A DNA stretch of 64,000 bases from Papio anubis (Eukaryota; Chordata; Mammalia; Primates; Cercopithecidae), in assembly GCF_008728515.1 (NCBI RefSeq), contig NC_044977.1, positions 168,191,139 to 168,255,138 on the forward strand, read 5' to 3'. The notes under the pieces are model-generated. The model was not told where the DNA came from. It did not search any database and saw only the letters and a list, made by a program, of their open reading frames with translations. A program made the translations under genes and the position numbers. Numbering within the stretch: the first letter of the stretch is position 1; each line of letters opens with the position of its first letter. Below, piece after piece: positions 47,249-58,614 of the stretch.

Positions 47249-48420
47249 AGCTACCTGGAGCTGGAGGAGTGGTGACACAAGCATTCCCATGGCCACTACA
47301 GCTGGGACTGTGCTTCGTTATACCCAAAACAAGCTGGGTCTTGCCTAAGGCCTGTTGTGACTATTCCATGGATACTGCTGAATTTATTCAAGGCCCAAGG
47401 CCTCTGTCAGCACGTGCTGAATCCTGCCAGGACTAAGTCTTTTCCTTCAGTGCAACAGGTTCCCTTCTGGCCCGGGGTGGGTCTAAAAATGCCCTCCATG
47501 AGCTAGGGACTGGTATCAGGGACTTCAGGAATTGACTTGGTGCTTTCTTTTACTGGGGTTGAGTTAATACTCCGGTTGCAAGACAAAGTTCTCTTTACTT
47601 ATCCCTGTCCTTTCCTGAAGCAGAGTCTCTGCCCATGGCCAAGGCTGACCCAGATTTGTGGTCACTGTAGCCTGGATACCACTGCTGTTTATTCAAGAAC
47701 CAAGGGCTCTTTAGTCAGAAAGTGGTGATTTCTTCCAGGACTCAGTCTGTTTTTTCAGGGTAATAGGTTTCCTTCTGGTCCAAGGTGGGCCTAAAAACAC
47801 TCTCCAGGAGCTAAGGCCTGAAATTGGGGCATTTAGGAGTCTGCTTCGTGCTTTACTTTACTGTGGCTGACCATGTGCCAAAGTTGTAAGACCCTTCCCT
47901 CTCTTTTCCTCAAACAGAAGGAGTCTCTCCTTATGTCCACCACAGCTGGGAATGTCCTAGGTCACACCCGAAGCCAGCATAATATTGGGTCTTGCCCAAG
48001 GCCCATGGCGACTGCTGCCTGGCTACTGCTGATGTTTATTCAAGGCCCAAGGATTCTTTAATCAGCAGGTCACAAATTCTGCCAGAACTGGGTCCTTCTC
48101 TTCAGGCCATTGGGATCTTTGTGGCCCTGGGTGGGTCCAAAAATGTCATCTGGGAGCTATGGCCTGGAATGGGGACTTCAGGACTCTGCTTGCTGCTTCA
48201 TTTTTACTGTGGCTAAGCTGGAATCCAAGCTGCACGACAAAGTCCTCTTTACTCTTCCATCTTCTCCCACAGTTGCAAGCTACACTGCCTGGAGCTGGGA
48301 GAAGGGTGATGCAAGTCCCCCCTTAGCCACCCCAGTTGGTATCTCACTAGGTCATATGTACCCGAAGTCCACTGGCTTCAAACCCAGCACAGCATCAGAA
48401 CTTCCCCAGGAATTAATTAC
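47170..48420 (-). repeat. Tandem ~310-430-bp units in the L1 5' UTR
   Basis: Four units share a cassette in order: a cctcaaacaga/gtctctc box (about 47185, 47605, 47905; weak at 48250), a 'ccacagctggga' box, a 'ttattcaaggcccaagg' box, a 'ggtgggtctaaaaatg' box (about 47475, 47784, 48130) and a 'ggacttcaggagtctgcttg'-like box. Spacings are about 310 and 345 bp; the first unit is longer because of the CT run. Function is unknown; position suggests promoter monomers. Confidence 0.75.
47204..47242. repeat. (CT)19 microsatellite in the L1 5' UTR
   Basis: Thirty-nine bases of pure CT. It makes the Leu-Ser runs seen in translated frames, which are not proteins. Confidence 0.95.
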
Positions 48421-48938
48421 AATCCTTGTGGCCTAGACTGCCTTTCAAGTTTATTTAGGAACCCATTGTGCTTTAGCCCACTATGATGGGTACAGCTAGA
48501 ACTCTAGTTCTGACAACTGAGATGAATGATTACCCCTTGGGTAGGGCTGTTCGAAATGATTCCTCCAAGTTGGCCAAATCTGCCCTGTGTTGCTTTCTGC
48601 TGTGCCAGGGCAGCACTGAGTTCCAATGCAAACTTCCACTTTTCCAATGCAAAGTTCACTACATTTTGCCTCCCACAAGAGCACAGATTCTCTCTTGCCA
48701 CACCATATGACACTGCTGGGAGATGGGAGAGGGGTGGTGTAGACAATTCAAGACTGCCTTTTCTACCATCTTCACTGCCTCTTTCCTTGATAGGATGTTA
48801 GAACTGGGTACCATGATTGCTCACCATATTTTTGGTTCTTATGAAGGTACTTTCTTGTGCGGATGGTTGTTCAATTTGATATTCCTTTAGGGGAATAATC
48901 ATTAGTGGGTTCTGTTTGGCCATCTTGCATCACCTCTA
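48421..48938 (-). other. 5'-most part of the antisense L1 5' UTR
   Basis: Diverged continuation of the 5' UTR, ending with 'ctgtttggccatcttgc', the mirror of a typical L1 5' start. Overlapping frames at 48483-48801 on both strands are chance frames. Confidence 0.6.
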
Positions 48939-49014
48939 CTTATTCATTTTTATTTATCACATACTAGTGTAGGCATTAATTAGCTATAGACTATTTGTTT
49001 CTGGAGCTTGGAAG

Positions 49015-49830
49015 ATGATAGATCCAGGCTAGAAAGAAATATTGAGAATCATGCACGCTCAGAGATTTGGAGAAAATCTACAAGAAAATGGATAAAACAA
49101 AAAAAGAGTTCAAAGAGCTAAGCCCTGTAGCACTCCAACATTTAAAAGTTGGGGTGGGTGATGAGGAACTAGCAAATAAGACCGAGAAGATGTTGTTAGG
49201 AAGACTGGCAAAACAGTCTGCTAAGATGAGGACTGAGCTGACCTTTGGATTTAGCAGCATGAAGTCATTGGTGACCTTAAAAGGAACAGTTTCAGTGAAC
49301 AGGTAAAGGAAGCAATGCATATTTGGAGTAGATTCAAACAAATTTTCGGAAGAAAGAAAGCTCTTTCAAAGAGTTTTTCCATAAGGGGAAAGAAATAGGT
49401 GGGGTTGAAGTAGAGAGATAAATGAAGTGAAGATAATATTTTTAAGATAAAAGAATAGTATATTTTAATATTAATGAGAAATACCCAGTAGAGAATGAAA
49501 AATGATGTATCAGGAGAGAATGGAAAGAACTGTTACATGACAGAATAGGACTAAAAAGAGGACAGAGCAAAGGTATAAGTAGAAGGGAAAGCCACAGCAA
49601 AGAGAACAGACGTTTATTCAGAGGAAAAGGAGTGATGGCAGAGCACATGATCACAGATACAGCTAGGTAGAGAGATACCATAGAGGGAGTTTTTGAAAGT
49701 TCATGTTGATCACTTCTACTTTTATGGTCAGAGGTATCTGCTGAGAACACAAATGGGAGAAAGCTATTAAAGCTTAAGGAGTGAGGCAAAGTATGAAAGA
49801 ATCATCCAGTGGGTTGAGAGAAGGTATAAG
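49015..49830 (-). pseudogene. L2/CR1-type LINE reverse-transcriptase fossil, antisense
   Basis: On the minus strand the frame 49078-49341 contains TETVPFKVTND followed by SSVLILADCF, which fits the L2/CR1 RT motif order STETAL..V.ND...LLDLSAAFD. Upstream in the same orientation (49442-49789) lie text and spacing expected for the preceding RT segment. Frames are broken and the catalytic Asp is lost in ADCF. It lies next to, but in a different family from, the antisense L1. Confidence 0.75.
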
Positions 49831-50071
49831 CCAGGGAAACAAAATATGATTATTTGGTAGTATTAAAAACCCACTGGAGGCTGATTCTAATGAATTTAAA
49901 ATAAAACAAGCCAGTTTGGGAGTCTGAACAAACATGTTAAGTATGTTCACCAGTAGGGGTGCAGGTCTGAAGCAAGAGAATTGCATTATATAACTGGAGT
50001 TGACATTTCGTTCATCAAGTGATAAAGATGAAAAAATGTTTAGGGTATATGCAAAGAAGTGATTAGAATGG
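49831..50071. other. No recognised feature
   Basis: Short unique-looking spacer. Confidence 0.4.
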
Positions 50072-50425
50072 TGCTATGGTCTGAATGTTAGTGTACATGT
50101 CAAATTCATTTGTTGAAATCCTAGCCCCCATGGTGATGGCATTTGGAGGCAGGATCTTGGGTCACAAGGGAAGAACCCTCATGAATGGCAATAAAGCCAC
50201 TATAAAAAAGGACCCAGAGAGACCTTTTGTACCTTCTGACATATGAGAACACATGAAAACAGCGCCATCTACGAACTAAGAAACAGACCTTCATCAGACA
50301 TCAAATCTGTTGGTGCTCAAATCTTGGACTTCCTAGCCTTCAGAACCGAGATAAATACATTTCTGTTATTTATAATCTACCCAGTTTATGGTATTTTGTA
50401 ATAGCAGTTCAAACACACTAAGACA
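50072..50425 (+). mobile_element. MLT1-type LTR (MaLR), sense
   Basis: Opens 'tgctatggtctgaatgttag', interior 'catttgttgaaatcctagcc' and 'cttggacttcctagccttca', closes 'gtaatagcagttcaaacaca' then ctaagaca. Solo LTR. Confidence 0.85.
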
Positions 50426-51929
50426 AATGATAAAATACACAATTAAAGCTGAATAAGGAGGGAACTAAGAACAAGATGTGGGTAAGTTTCAGAGGATAGT
50501 CGGTAGGATCAATGCAAAAAATTAGCCCAAATTTATTTCAACATATGCCTCAATATACTATAAAACCAGTGTTTCACTGAATTCATTTTCTGAAAAAAAT
50601 TCCTCTAGGTGAATTGTAGAAACATTACTTAATAGTAATAACAATTAATGGTCTTTAATTTATTAATATTTCAGACTGTCTAAAGATCTAGTGCATAAGA
50701 GATAGTAATATTGTAAATACTGAATAATTTACCCATGTCTTTAAGATTAATTTATCTAAAAGACATTAAAAGTATATTTATAATTAATTGTGATTTCTTT
50801 CTATTCTGAAATTCTAAAAAATATATCTTATGTAAAGCACTAAAGATATTTTAAAATTTAAGGAAGAGATTAATCCATTCAAGTTATTCACTGAGTATTC
50901 TGTTAACTTATGAAAATATAACTTAATAGATTCAGACTGTGTAAACACTATAAAGTTACTGAAAATTGTTCTGTTTTAAAATGAAAGGATTAGACTAGAA
51001 AATCTCTATAGTTTCCCCAAGGACAAAAATTATAGGTGTTTATGAAACCTAACTGGCTTATTAAATGAAAGCGGAGTTAATTTATCTCTTTTAATAAAAC
51101 AGTAGTTACTTTTATAGAAAGAATCCTTTAAAAAATACCCTCAAATATTCCCTTCCAGGAGATATAAACAAAGGAGTTGGATTCTTAAATATCTCCAGCT
51201 TTGGGAAATACTTCATATCTTCAACATTCTTCTTTTTAAATTTCACAAAGAAAATTTTCTTAGTATCTTTCTTAATAACGTGAAAATCTGAAGTTTTAAA
51301 AAAGCAGTCTCATCCGATTATGCAGTAGAATATTGAACATAAATTCTGTGTGGGGTGTGCCTGTGTGTGAAAGAGAGAGAGGGAAGGAGAGGAAGGAAAA
51401 GAGAAGAGGAGGGAGAGACAAAGTTTATAAAACAGACAATTCAAAAAACTGCTATTATTTTATGCTAGAATACAGCATTATAATCACATTAAAATAAGAA
51501 TGATCAATTAAATTTGGTACAGATTGTATATCTAGTTTGACACAAGATCAAGTAATAAGCACATTACTTATTTTTTTACAGTAATTTTTATTTCTACTTA
51601 GTAAGAGGACTGGGGTGGGGGATACTCTATTCTTTCTGCCACGTAGAACTAAAAACCCTGGACAAAATATATCAAGCAACTATCAGAAGACTCTGAAAAA
51701 TTCAGAAAAATTCAGAAAAGAATGGCTTCTAAGCCATCCCTTGTCCTGCAGTAAGACAAGCACAGGGGCCATCTTGCTCTTCTCCACAAACAAAGCATCT
51801 GTGCAGATTGTGCTCTTAGCACTCTCCGACTCCGAGCTATTGAGTGAAGGGATAACTATGCGAGACAACATTGCCAGAAGAAAAAAAAAAAACTCTTTTT
51901 GTATGAAAATCTGAACAGCCTCATGAGTG
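50426..51929. other. Unique-looking sequence with a GA-rich tract
   Basis: AT-rich. The purine-rich tract is at 51368-51421. The 99-codon frame at 51615-51914 has no domain; 51640-51700 may be the edge of an old L1 5' region. Confidence 0.45.
51368..51421. repeat. GA-rich low-complexity tract
   Basis: Purine-only run of G and A with GAGA motifs. Confidence 0.85.
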
Positions 51930-52627
51930 GTCCGTATAAGACACTGCATAGAATGTTCTGTAAACTATAGAAAGGCAGAAAAGGAGAAACAGAAAAATCA
52001 GGGAGAACAAACAGAAAACAAATAATCATTTTATAGACTTAAAGTATCATATTTATAGACACTAAATTATCAATAATTTCATTCAATATAAATTGTCTAA
52101 ATACACCAATAAAAACAGATTATCAGAATGACTAAAACCTGACAACTATATATTATCAACGAGAAATGCACTGTAAATATAATGTAGGTTAGTTAAAAGG
52201 AAAAGGATAAGAAAATAAACATAAACACTAGTCAAAGAATACTGGAGTGTTATATTAATATTAAACAAAATGTAATTCAGAATAAAAAAAAATTACAAAG
52301 GCTCAGTTTACCAAGAAGATACAACAATACTAAATGGATATGTCCCTAGCAATGGAGATTCCAAATGCTTGAAGCAAAAATGGCAAAACCAAAAGAAAAA
52401 CTTCCAAAGTCTCTCTAGGGACTTCCAAACCTCTCTCTTAGCAATCATTAAAACTACTAGACAGAAAATCAGCGAGAATATGGAAGATCTAAACAATACC
52501 ATCAACCAACAAAATCTAACTGACAATTACAGAACCCTCCACCAAACAGTGGAAGAATATATATTTTTTCAAGTGTACGTACGACATTTACTAAAAGAGG
52601 CCATATCTAGCACATAAAACAAATCTC

Positions 52628-52976
52628 TCTTAGTTCATTTTGTGCTACTATAACAGAATCCCTAGGACTGTATAATTTATAATGAACAGAAGATTATTTG
52701 GCTCACAGCACTAGAGGCTGAGAAGTCCAACATTGAGAGGCCATAGCTGGCAAGGGCCTCCTTGTTGCATCATACCATGGCAGAAGGCAGAAGGACAGGA
52801 GAGAGGGAGAGACAGTGACAAAAGAGGGACCTAACTCATACTTTTATAAGGTACCCACTCTTGACCATAATGGCATTATAAGGACAGAGACAGAGCCCTC
52901 AGAGCCTAGTCACCTCTCATTAGGTCCAACCTCCCAACACTAGTACATTGAAGATTATGTTTCCAGTGCATGAATT
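52628..52976 (-). mobile_element. MLT1-type LTR (MaLR), antisense
   Basis: Starts 'tcttagttcattttgtgcta' and 'ctataacagaatccctagga', the mirror of the MLT1 3' end. The interior has 'gaggctgagaagtccaacat', 'ccatggcagaaggcagaagg' and the mirrored 5' end 'gtttccagtgcatgaatt'. It sits inside the old sense L1. Confidence 0.85.
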
Positions 52977-53311
52977 AAGAAAATGATTGCATTCTACAAA
53001 TGAAAAATAATTAAAAATCATACAAAATATATCCTCTGATCATAAGAGAATCATGGTAGAACTCTTAATCAGAAAGTAAACAGGAAAATCTCCAAACACC
53101 TGGTTAGCCACTTTTCCCAGTCCTATTCAACAGCATACTGCAAATCCTAGTCAGTATAATGAAGCAAGAAAAACAAAGACTTACAAATTCAAAAGAAACA
53201 AAATCATCCTCATTTATAGACATATTGACAACATAGAAATTTGCAAAGAATGTACAAGACAGCTCCTATAACTAATAAGAGAGTTCAGCAAGGTCAGTAG
53301 ATATAAGGTCA

Positions 53312-53338
53312 ACATACACAAACACACACACACACACC
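53312..53338. repeat. (CA)n microsatellite
   Basis: Imperfect CA run within the old L1. Confidence 0.85.
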
Positions 53339-54099
53339 CCTACATACACACCTATCTTATTTTTATATACAAGCAATAACAATTGAAAACAGAAATTTAA
53401 ATTACAATTTATAATAGTTTCAAACACTATAACACTTAAGTATAAATCTAACACTCCAGGCATTGTATGTTAAAATCTACAAAGCCTTAAATAAATGGAG
53501 AAACATACAACATTCATAGAATGAAAGACTCAACATAGTAAAAATATCAACTCTCATTAAATTGATCAATTGATTAACGCATTCTTATCCAAATTCCAGT
53601 AAAATTTTTGTAATTTAATAAGCTGACTCTACAACTTAAGGGAAGAAGAAGAAACTAAGGAGCTGCAACAGTTAAAATTATTTTTAAAAAAGAATAAAAT
53701 TTGAGACACCACATTATGCACTGTTAAGGCTTACTGTAGATCTACAGTAATTGGTCATTGTAGTTTTGGTTAAAAAATATAGACATAGACCAATATAACA
53801 GAAGAGAGAGTCCAGAAACTGACCCACACAAGTACGGCCCACTGATATTTGACAAAGTTGCAAACACAAATCAAGACAGGTTAGTCTTTTAATAAATGAT
53901 ACTGAGACAATTGCACATCCACAGGCAAAAAGAATAACCTTAACCTCACACCTTATATAAAAATCAACTGAAAATGAGCCAAACTCTTAACGTAAATATG
54001 CTACAAAATTAGTAAGAGAAAAAAGAGAAGAAAGTCTTTGTGACCTAAAGTTAATGAAGAGATCTCAGACATGATACCAGAAGGATAATCTGTACAAGA

Positions 54100-54388
54100 G
54101 GCCGGGCATGGTGGCTCATGCCTATAATCCTAGCACTTTGGGAGGCCAAGGCGGATGGATTGCATGAGCTCAGAAGTGTGAGACCAGTCTGGGAAACATG
54201 GTGAAACCCCATCTCTACTAAAAATTAAGAACAAAATTAGCTGGGCATCATGGTGTATGCCTGTAGACACAGCTACTCGGGAGGTTGAGGTACGAGAATC
54301 ACTTGAGCCTGGGAGGCAGCAGTTGCAGTGAGCCGAGATCATGCCACTTCATTTCAGCCTAGGCGACAAAGTGAGACTTTGTGTAAAA
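54100..54388 (+). mobile_element. Alu SINE, sense
   Basis: Starts ggccgggcatggtggctcat and ends 'agtgagactttgtgt' plus an A/AAAT tail. It carries an unusual 'ctactaaaaattaagaacaa' middle. Its tail was later hit by a 5'-inverted L1 at 54401. Confidence 0.93.
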
Positions 54389-54400
54389 AATAAATATATG

Positions 54401-54853
54401 TTTCATGTGTTTGTTGGCTGTAAGAATGTCTTTCTTGGAGAAATCATTCATATCCTTGCCCACTTTTGATAAAGCTTGTTTGTTTTTCTTGCAAATTTGT
54501 TTGAGTTCTTTGTAGGTTCTCCTTTGTAGGGACATGGATGCAGCTGGAATCCATCATTCTGCAAACTAATCACAAGAACAGAAAAACTAACACCGCATGT
54601 TCCTCACTCATAGGTGGGAACCGAACAATGAGATCACTTGGACTGGAAGGGTCACACACCGGGCCTACTTCATGGGGGAGGGGGAGGGGAGGATTCAATG
54701 AGAGTTATACCTGATGTAAATGACGCAGTTGATGGTGCAGCACACCAACAAGGCACAAGTATTATTACATGTAAATACAAACCTGCACCAAGTTATGCAC
54801 ATAAAAATTTCTACAACTTACAGTATAACAAATAAATTAAAAATAAATAAATA
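54401..54853 (+). mobile_element. Young-type L1 with 5' inversion (twin priming) in an Alu tail
   Basis: 54401-54523 is L1 ORF2 3' region in antisense ('gtgtttgttggctgtaagaa', 'aatttgtttgagttctttgt'). From about 54523 the sense ORF2 end, 3' UTR and A-rich tail follow ('tttgtagggacatggatgca'). The junction overlaps in 'ctttgtag'. The target duplication ataaatatatg flanks the whole unit at 54390-54400 and 54855-54865. The sense part has several small deletions relative to the L1 at 1-4392. Confidence 0.9.
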
Positions 54854-54865
54854 AATAAATATATG

Positions 54866-54872
54866 TATGGTA

Positions 54873-54926
<54 letters not shown>
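54866..54926. repeat. (TG)n(TA)22 microsatellite
   Basis: A TG run, then 44 bases of TA at 54883-54926, directly after the L1 tail. Likely length-polymorphic. Confidence 0.95.
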
Positions 54927-54927
<1 letters not shown>

Positions 54928-54970
54928 CAACAATCTACATATCATCAAAATTAAAACAATGCACTTTTCC

Positions 54971-56649
54971 CACCTTTCTCCCTCTTTGCTGTCCTTAAGT
55001 CTCAGACTTTCTGTCTTTGATGCTGTCAGCACTAAATATCACTCGGTGATGAGTATTTTTTGCATGTAAGAAACATTCCAGAAATCTCACAAGCTCTCAG
55101 AGCTTACTCTCTTGACTTTAATTACACATTTTAATATTGAATGCCTAGAACCCTTTATATCCAAATAACTCAGAGTTACTTCAGAGGAAATAATGAATTA
55201 AAATTCACATATTTGTAAGAAAAAGAGATTGCTGAAGTACTTTCATCTACATTACTGCATTTGCTTCTCCCAAGAATCTTATTAAATAAACAAGGCAAAT
55301 AAGATAATGCCAGAAATAATTAGAAAAGCTAGGCACAAAGTAGCAACAGGAAAATATGTCTTAGTTTAGGAAGATCCTCCTTTTTAACGTCCATCCTTCC
55401 CGCCATGTTCATATAGGCCCTTATACACATCTCAAAGCTAGGCATTAACTGCCAGATGGCTCTTAGGTTATATATGTGTGTATTTATAAAACATGAATAG
55501 TTTTGCTTTATTTATATAAACATTCTTCAGTAGGAAAGAGCTGTATTCATACTAGATTTTACCTAAAGAAACAAAGTGTTAGATGCTTGGGATAACACCC
55601 ACATGGATATAAAAACAGACCAAAAAATTATTTAGATCAACAATTAATAGTGGGAATGCATACCTACTTTTTTCTCCCATAGGTTTTGAATAGAAATTAT
55701 TTACACAGAAGGCATACCCACTGCATTCAGCACTACAAAGAAGATAAATACTTTTAATCTCTTCCTTCAAGCCACTAACTCAATTAGTCCACTAACATTA
55801 AATTACAGAAGAATTAGGATAGTAGTTAAGATATCTAGCTTGTCATAAACTCATATATGTCTTAAAAATATATTAAATATTCTAAGAGAAGCATCCAGAA
55901 TAAAATGTAAATACATATAATTAGTAGAAGCTTTAGCTTAATCTGATCCATATTCATGTCAAAATGCAGATCCATGTGATCATGTGTAGAGTGCATATAG
56001 GGGTGGGTTCCTTAGGAGACTATTTAAGGGAACGTTGAGCTTCCTGGGAAAACTTAAAATGGACTAGAGAGTAAATCATTCTGGGGGTATTAAAAAGAAA
56101 GGATGATTCTCAGATTGGCCCAAGACCCAGCCCACATGGACTTCTATCTAGAGAGAGAAGCAGTGAATTAAGAAATAAAATAAAGTCTTCTGTTTTAGAT
56201 TCCCTAGTGCAATGTGTTCGACATGAACATGCTTTGTCTCAACTCTGGATCTGTCTTCCCTTATGCCATGGAGAATACTGGAAAGGACATCATGCATCAT
56301 TTCTACTTCTGATAGTTTCATGGAGCAGGGGCACCCCTGGAGTGCACTGGGGCTGGGGAAGGAACATCACAGGCACATTGGATATGCTGGCTGACAGTGG
56401 TAGCACTGTGCTGGCAGCTAAACAAGACTTACCTATAATGAATCAAGAATCAGAGAAAGAGAGAAGGAAAATGTCTAATGTCAGATGAAAACCAAGAGTA
56501 TTATGTTATTAAATACCTACAAGAAAGACAGCTTTTGGCCTTTTTTAGACATTGTGGGTTGAGGAGGTGAATTAGTTTGAACAGAGATTGCAATTGCTAC
56601 AGTGGATGGATTACGCGTACATTGAAGTTCCTAATTCACTCAAACTAAA
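54971..56649. other. No recognised feature
   Basis: 1.7 kb, AT-rich, no named repeat. The 93-codon frame at 56207-56488 has no recognisable domain. Confidence 0.5.
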
Positions 56650-56946
56650 TTTCAATGCATGCATTATTTAGGGTTTTCCAGACAAACAAACCAACAAGGT
56701 CTGTGTGTGTCCAAAGGCAAGTCAGCTGGCAGAATTTCTTCTTGCTTGAGGAAAGTCAGTCTCTGCTCTATTAAGGACTTCAGCTGATTGGCTGGGGCCC
56801 ACCCAAATTATGGAGGGCAATGTGTTTTACTCAAACTCCAGTGATGTAAATGTTAATCTCATCCAGTAAACACCTTTACAGAAACATCCAGAATAATATT
56901 TGACCAAATATCTGGGTGTCATGGCATAAAATTAACCACCGTGAGC
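56650..56946 (-). mobile_element. LTR-like dispersed repeat, antisense, internally deleted
   Basis: 'ttagggttttccagacaaac' at the left and 'gggtgtcatggcataaaatt' then aaccacc at the right mirror the ends of the family also seen at 24612-25128. The middle is shortened. 'cagctgattggctggggccc' is diagnostic. Confidence 0.6.
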
Positions 56947-56991
56947 CCTTCAACCACAAGGGCTAGAAGAAAATTCAATTTACCTCACTAA

Positions 56992-57353
56992 GTTTTTTAA
57001 CTTTTATTTTAGATTTAGGGGTACATGTGCAGGTTTGTTATATAGGTAAACTGGGCAACATAGCGGTTTCTTGTACAGGTTATTTAATCACTCAGGTACT
57101 AAGCCTAATATTCAACAGTAACTATTTTCTGTTCCTCTCGATCCTTCCACCCTCCACCCTCAAGTAGGGCCCAGTGTTTGTTGTTCCCCTCTTTGCGTCT
57201 GTGTGTTCTCATCATTTAGCTCCCACTTCTAAGTGAGAACATGTGGTATTTAGTTTTCTGTTCCTGCATTAGCATGCTATGGATGATGACCTCCAGCTCC
57301 ACCCATGTTCTTGCAAATGATATGATCTCGTTCTTTTTTATGACTGCATAGTA
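56992..57353 (-). mobile_element. 5'-truncated L1 3' end, antisense (L1P-type)
   Basis: 'acttttattttagatttagg' and 'gtacatgtgcaggtttgtta' are the L1 3' UTR read backwards, followed by ORF2-end text ('aagtgagaacatgtggtatt', 'tttttatgactgcatagta'). No convincing target duplication. Confidence 0.9.
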
Positions 57354-57490
57354 ATTTAAACAATTTCATTGGGTAATACTTTCAGACAAATGCTTAGTAT
57401 TTCCTATCCTCTGCTCTCTTTTAAAAGAGCAACAATGGCTGCATGGGAGCGTGAGTACTTGCTTGACCTCATACTACTTAGGAAAATAAT
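57354..57490. other. No recognised feature
   Basis: Short spacer between L1 and LTR. Confidence 0.4.
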
Positions 57491-57978
57491 GGTATCTGTA
57501 TTGGTCTCCTATCATTGCTGTAACAAATTACAAATTTGTTGGCTTAAGACAAAAAAAATTTGTAATACAGTTCTGAGGTCAGAAGTCTGAAATGGGTTCT
57601 ATGGGGTGAAACCAAGGTGTTGGAAGGTCTGTGTTCCTTCTGAGGCCTCTAAGGGGAGAATATGTTTCCTTGCCTCTTTCAGCTTGTAGAAGCCAGCTGC
57701 ATTCCTTGATCCCTTCCTCTGTCTCCTAAGTGCATCACTCTAACCTCTGCTTCCAGCATCACTCGCCTTTCTCTCTCTGACCTTCCTATCTACCTCATAA
57801 AATGACCCTTGGGATTCCATTTTTCCTACCCAAATAATGCAGGATAATCTCCTCATCTCAAGACCCTGAATTGGATCACAACTGTGGAGTTTCTTTGGTC
57901 ATGTTAGGCAACATATTCACAGGTCTCAGGGATTAGGATGTACACATCTTTTGGGGAGTATTATTTGGCCTACCACAA
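57491..57978 (-). mobile_element. MLT2-type LTR (ERVL), antisense
   Basis: Begins 'gtattggtctcctatcattg' then ctgtaacaaatta. The interior has 'ggtcagaagtctgaaatggg', 'ccttgcctctttcagcttgt' and 'gcaggataatctcctcatct'. Ends with a mirrored LTR start near 'ggcctaccacaa'. No internal region recognised beyond it. Confidence 0.75.
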
Positions 57979-58603
57979 CGTCTTTCCACTTATAAGTGTC
58001 CCCGTACTGTTCTCTAATCCCATTGGCCACACTTACAACTAGGGAGGCGGTGAAATCTTGCACTGGTTTTCAACAACCAATTGTGTGTACATCTTATCTA
58101 CTCACTCTTCCCTGATGATACATTGGTAGCTTACAATGTGCCATTGTGAAACATAGGGAGATGCTACAAACCATGGCTTTTATTCTCAGAAGAGCTGACG
58201 GTTAAAACTGACCAGCATACTACTATACACAACCATTTTCCACACGGTTATTGGGCTCCCTCCCCGACCTCTGTTGTACAAATCTGTGGCTGGTGAATTC
58301 ATATTCAGTTTTCCTGCTTTGGGAATGGTTCAACAGAGAATGAGTAACCTCCCATCTGCTGATGGGGCCCCACTTCTGCCCTCTTAGGTACGATAGTTCC
58401 CCTGAGATCCAATTAGGACTCCTATCACCTGCTGGGTTGAGTGGTCTCATCAGTAGCCATTGCCCAGAGAGCCAGATCCTCTCTGATGCTGTAACCTCAT
58501 CAAAGCCAGGGCCAGCTTTATGGCCATGTAGTTTGTGCAATCATGGGCACTAGCTCCTGCACTCACAATGACCCCATGCCTGTTTTAATTCTGTTTGTCA
58601 CCA
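57979..58603. other. Unclassified; possibly old interspersed repeat
   Basis: Balanced composition. 58500-58600 together with 58899-58970 looks like one old dispersed repeat split by the Alu ('cactgggc'-type text). The 105-codon minus frame at 58223-58540 matches no family I know. Confidence 0.4.
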
Positions 58604-58614
58604 TGAAATTATTA

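Larger units (their letters stand above)
41287..48938 (-). mobile_element. Near-full-length older L1 (L1MA/L1PB-like), antisense
   Basis: The 3' end lies at the left (41287: 'tttatgggtacgtgctagat', 'tcacatcagggtaaatgggg'). ORF2 remnants occupy 42115-45165, ORF1-side sequence about 45170-47146, and a repetitive 5' UTR reaches 48938, ending near 'tggccatcttgc'. Removing two Alus leaves roughly 6.9 kb. The endonuclease-to-RT part is about 0.75 kb shorter than expected, which implies an internal deletion near 44.4 kb. All frames are broken. Confidence 0.88.
51930..54970 (+). mobile_element. Old L1 (L1M-type) ORF2, sense, broken by three insertions
   Basis: 51960-52627 follows L1M ORF2 endonuclease text ('cagattatcagaatgactaa', 'tactagacagaaaatcagcg', 'cataaaacaaatctct'). 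52976-54090 follows later ORF2 text ('atagaccaatataacagaag', 'atcaactgaaaatgagccaa'). A large internal deletion lies near 53110. A last scrap may be at 54928-54970. No open frame survives. Interrupted by an MLT1 LTR, an Alu and a younger L1. Confidence 0.75.

Noticed and set aside
47010..47436. Frames with Leu-Ser runs on plus and Glu-Arg runs on minus
   Set aside because: They are translations of the (CT)19 microsatellite inside an L1 5' UTR.
48483..48801. Overlapping 60-90-codon frames on both strands
   Set aside because: They lie in the antisense L1 5' UTR and share no known protein.
53110..53330. Possible junction between two different L1 insertions
   Set aside because: The text on both sides follows L1M ORF2 in the same orientation; an internal deletion in one element is simpler.
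58223..58540. 105-codon minus-strand frame with retroviral-looking style near an MLT2-like LTR
   Set aside because: No catalytic or zinc-finger motif could be read and the frame is isolated; not enough to call an ERV gene.
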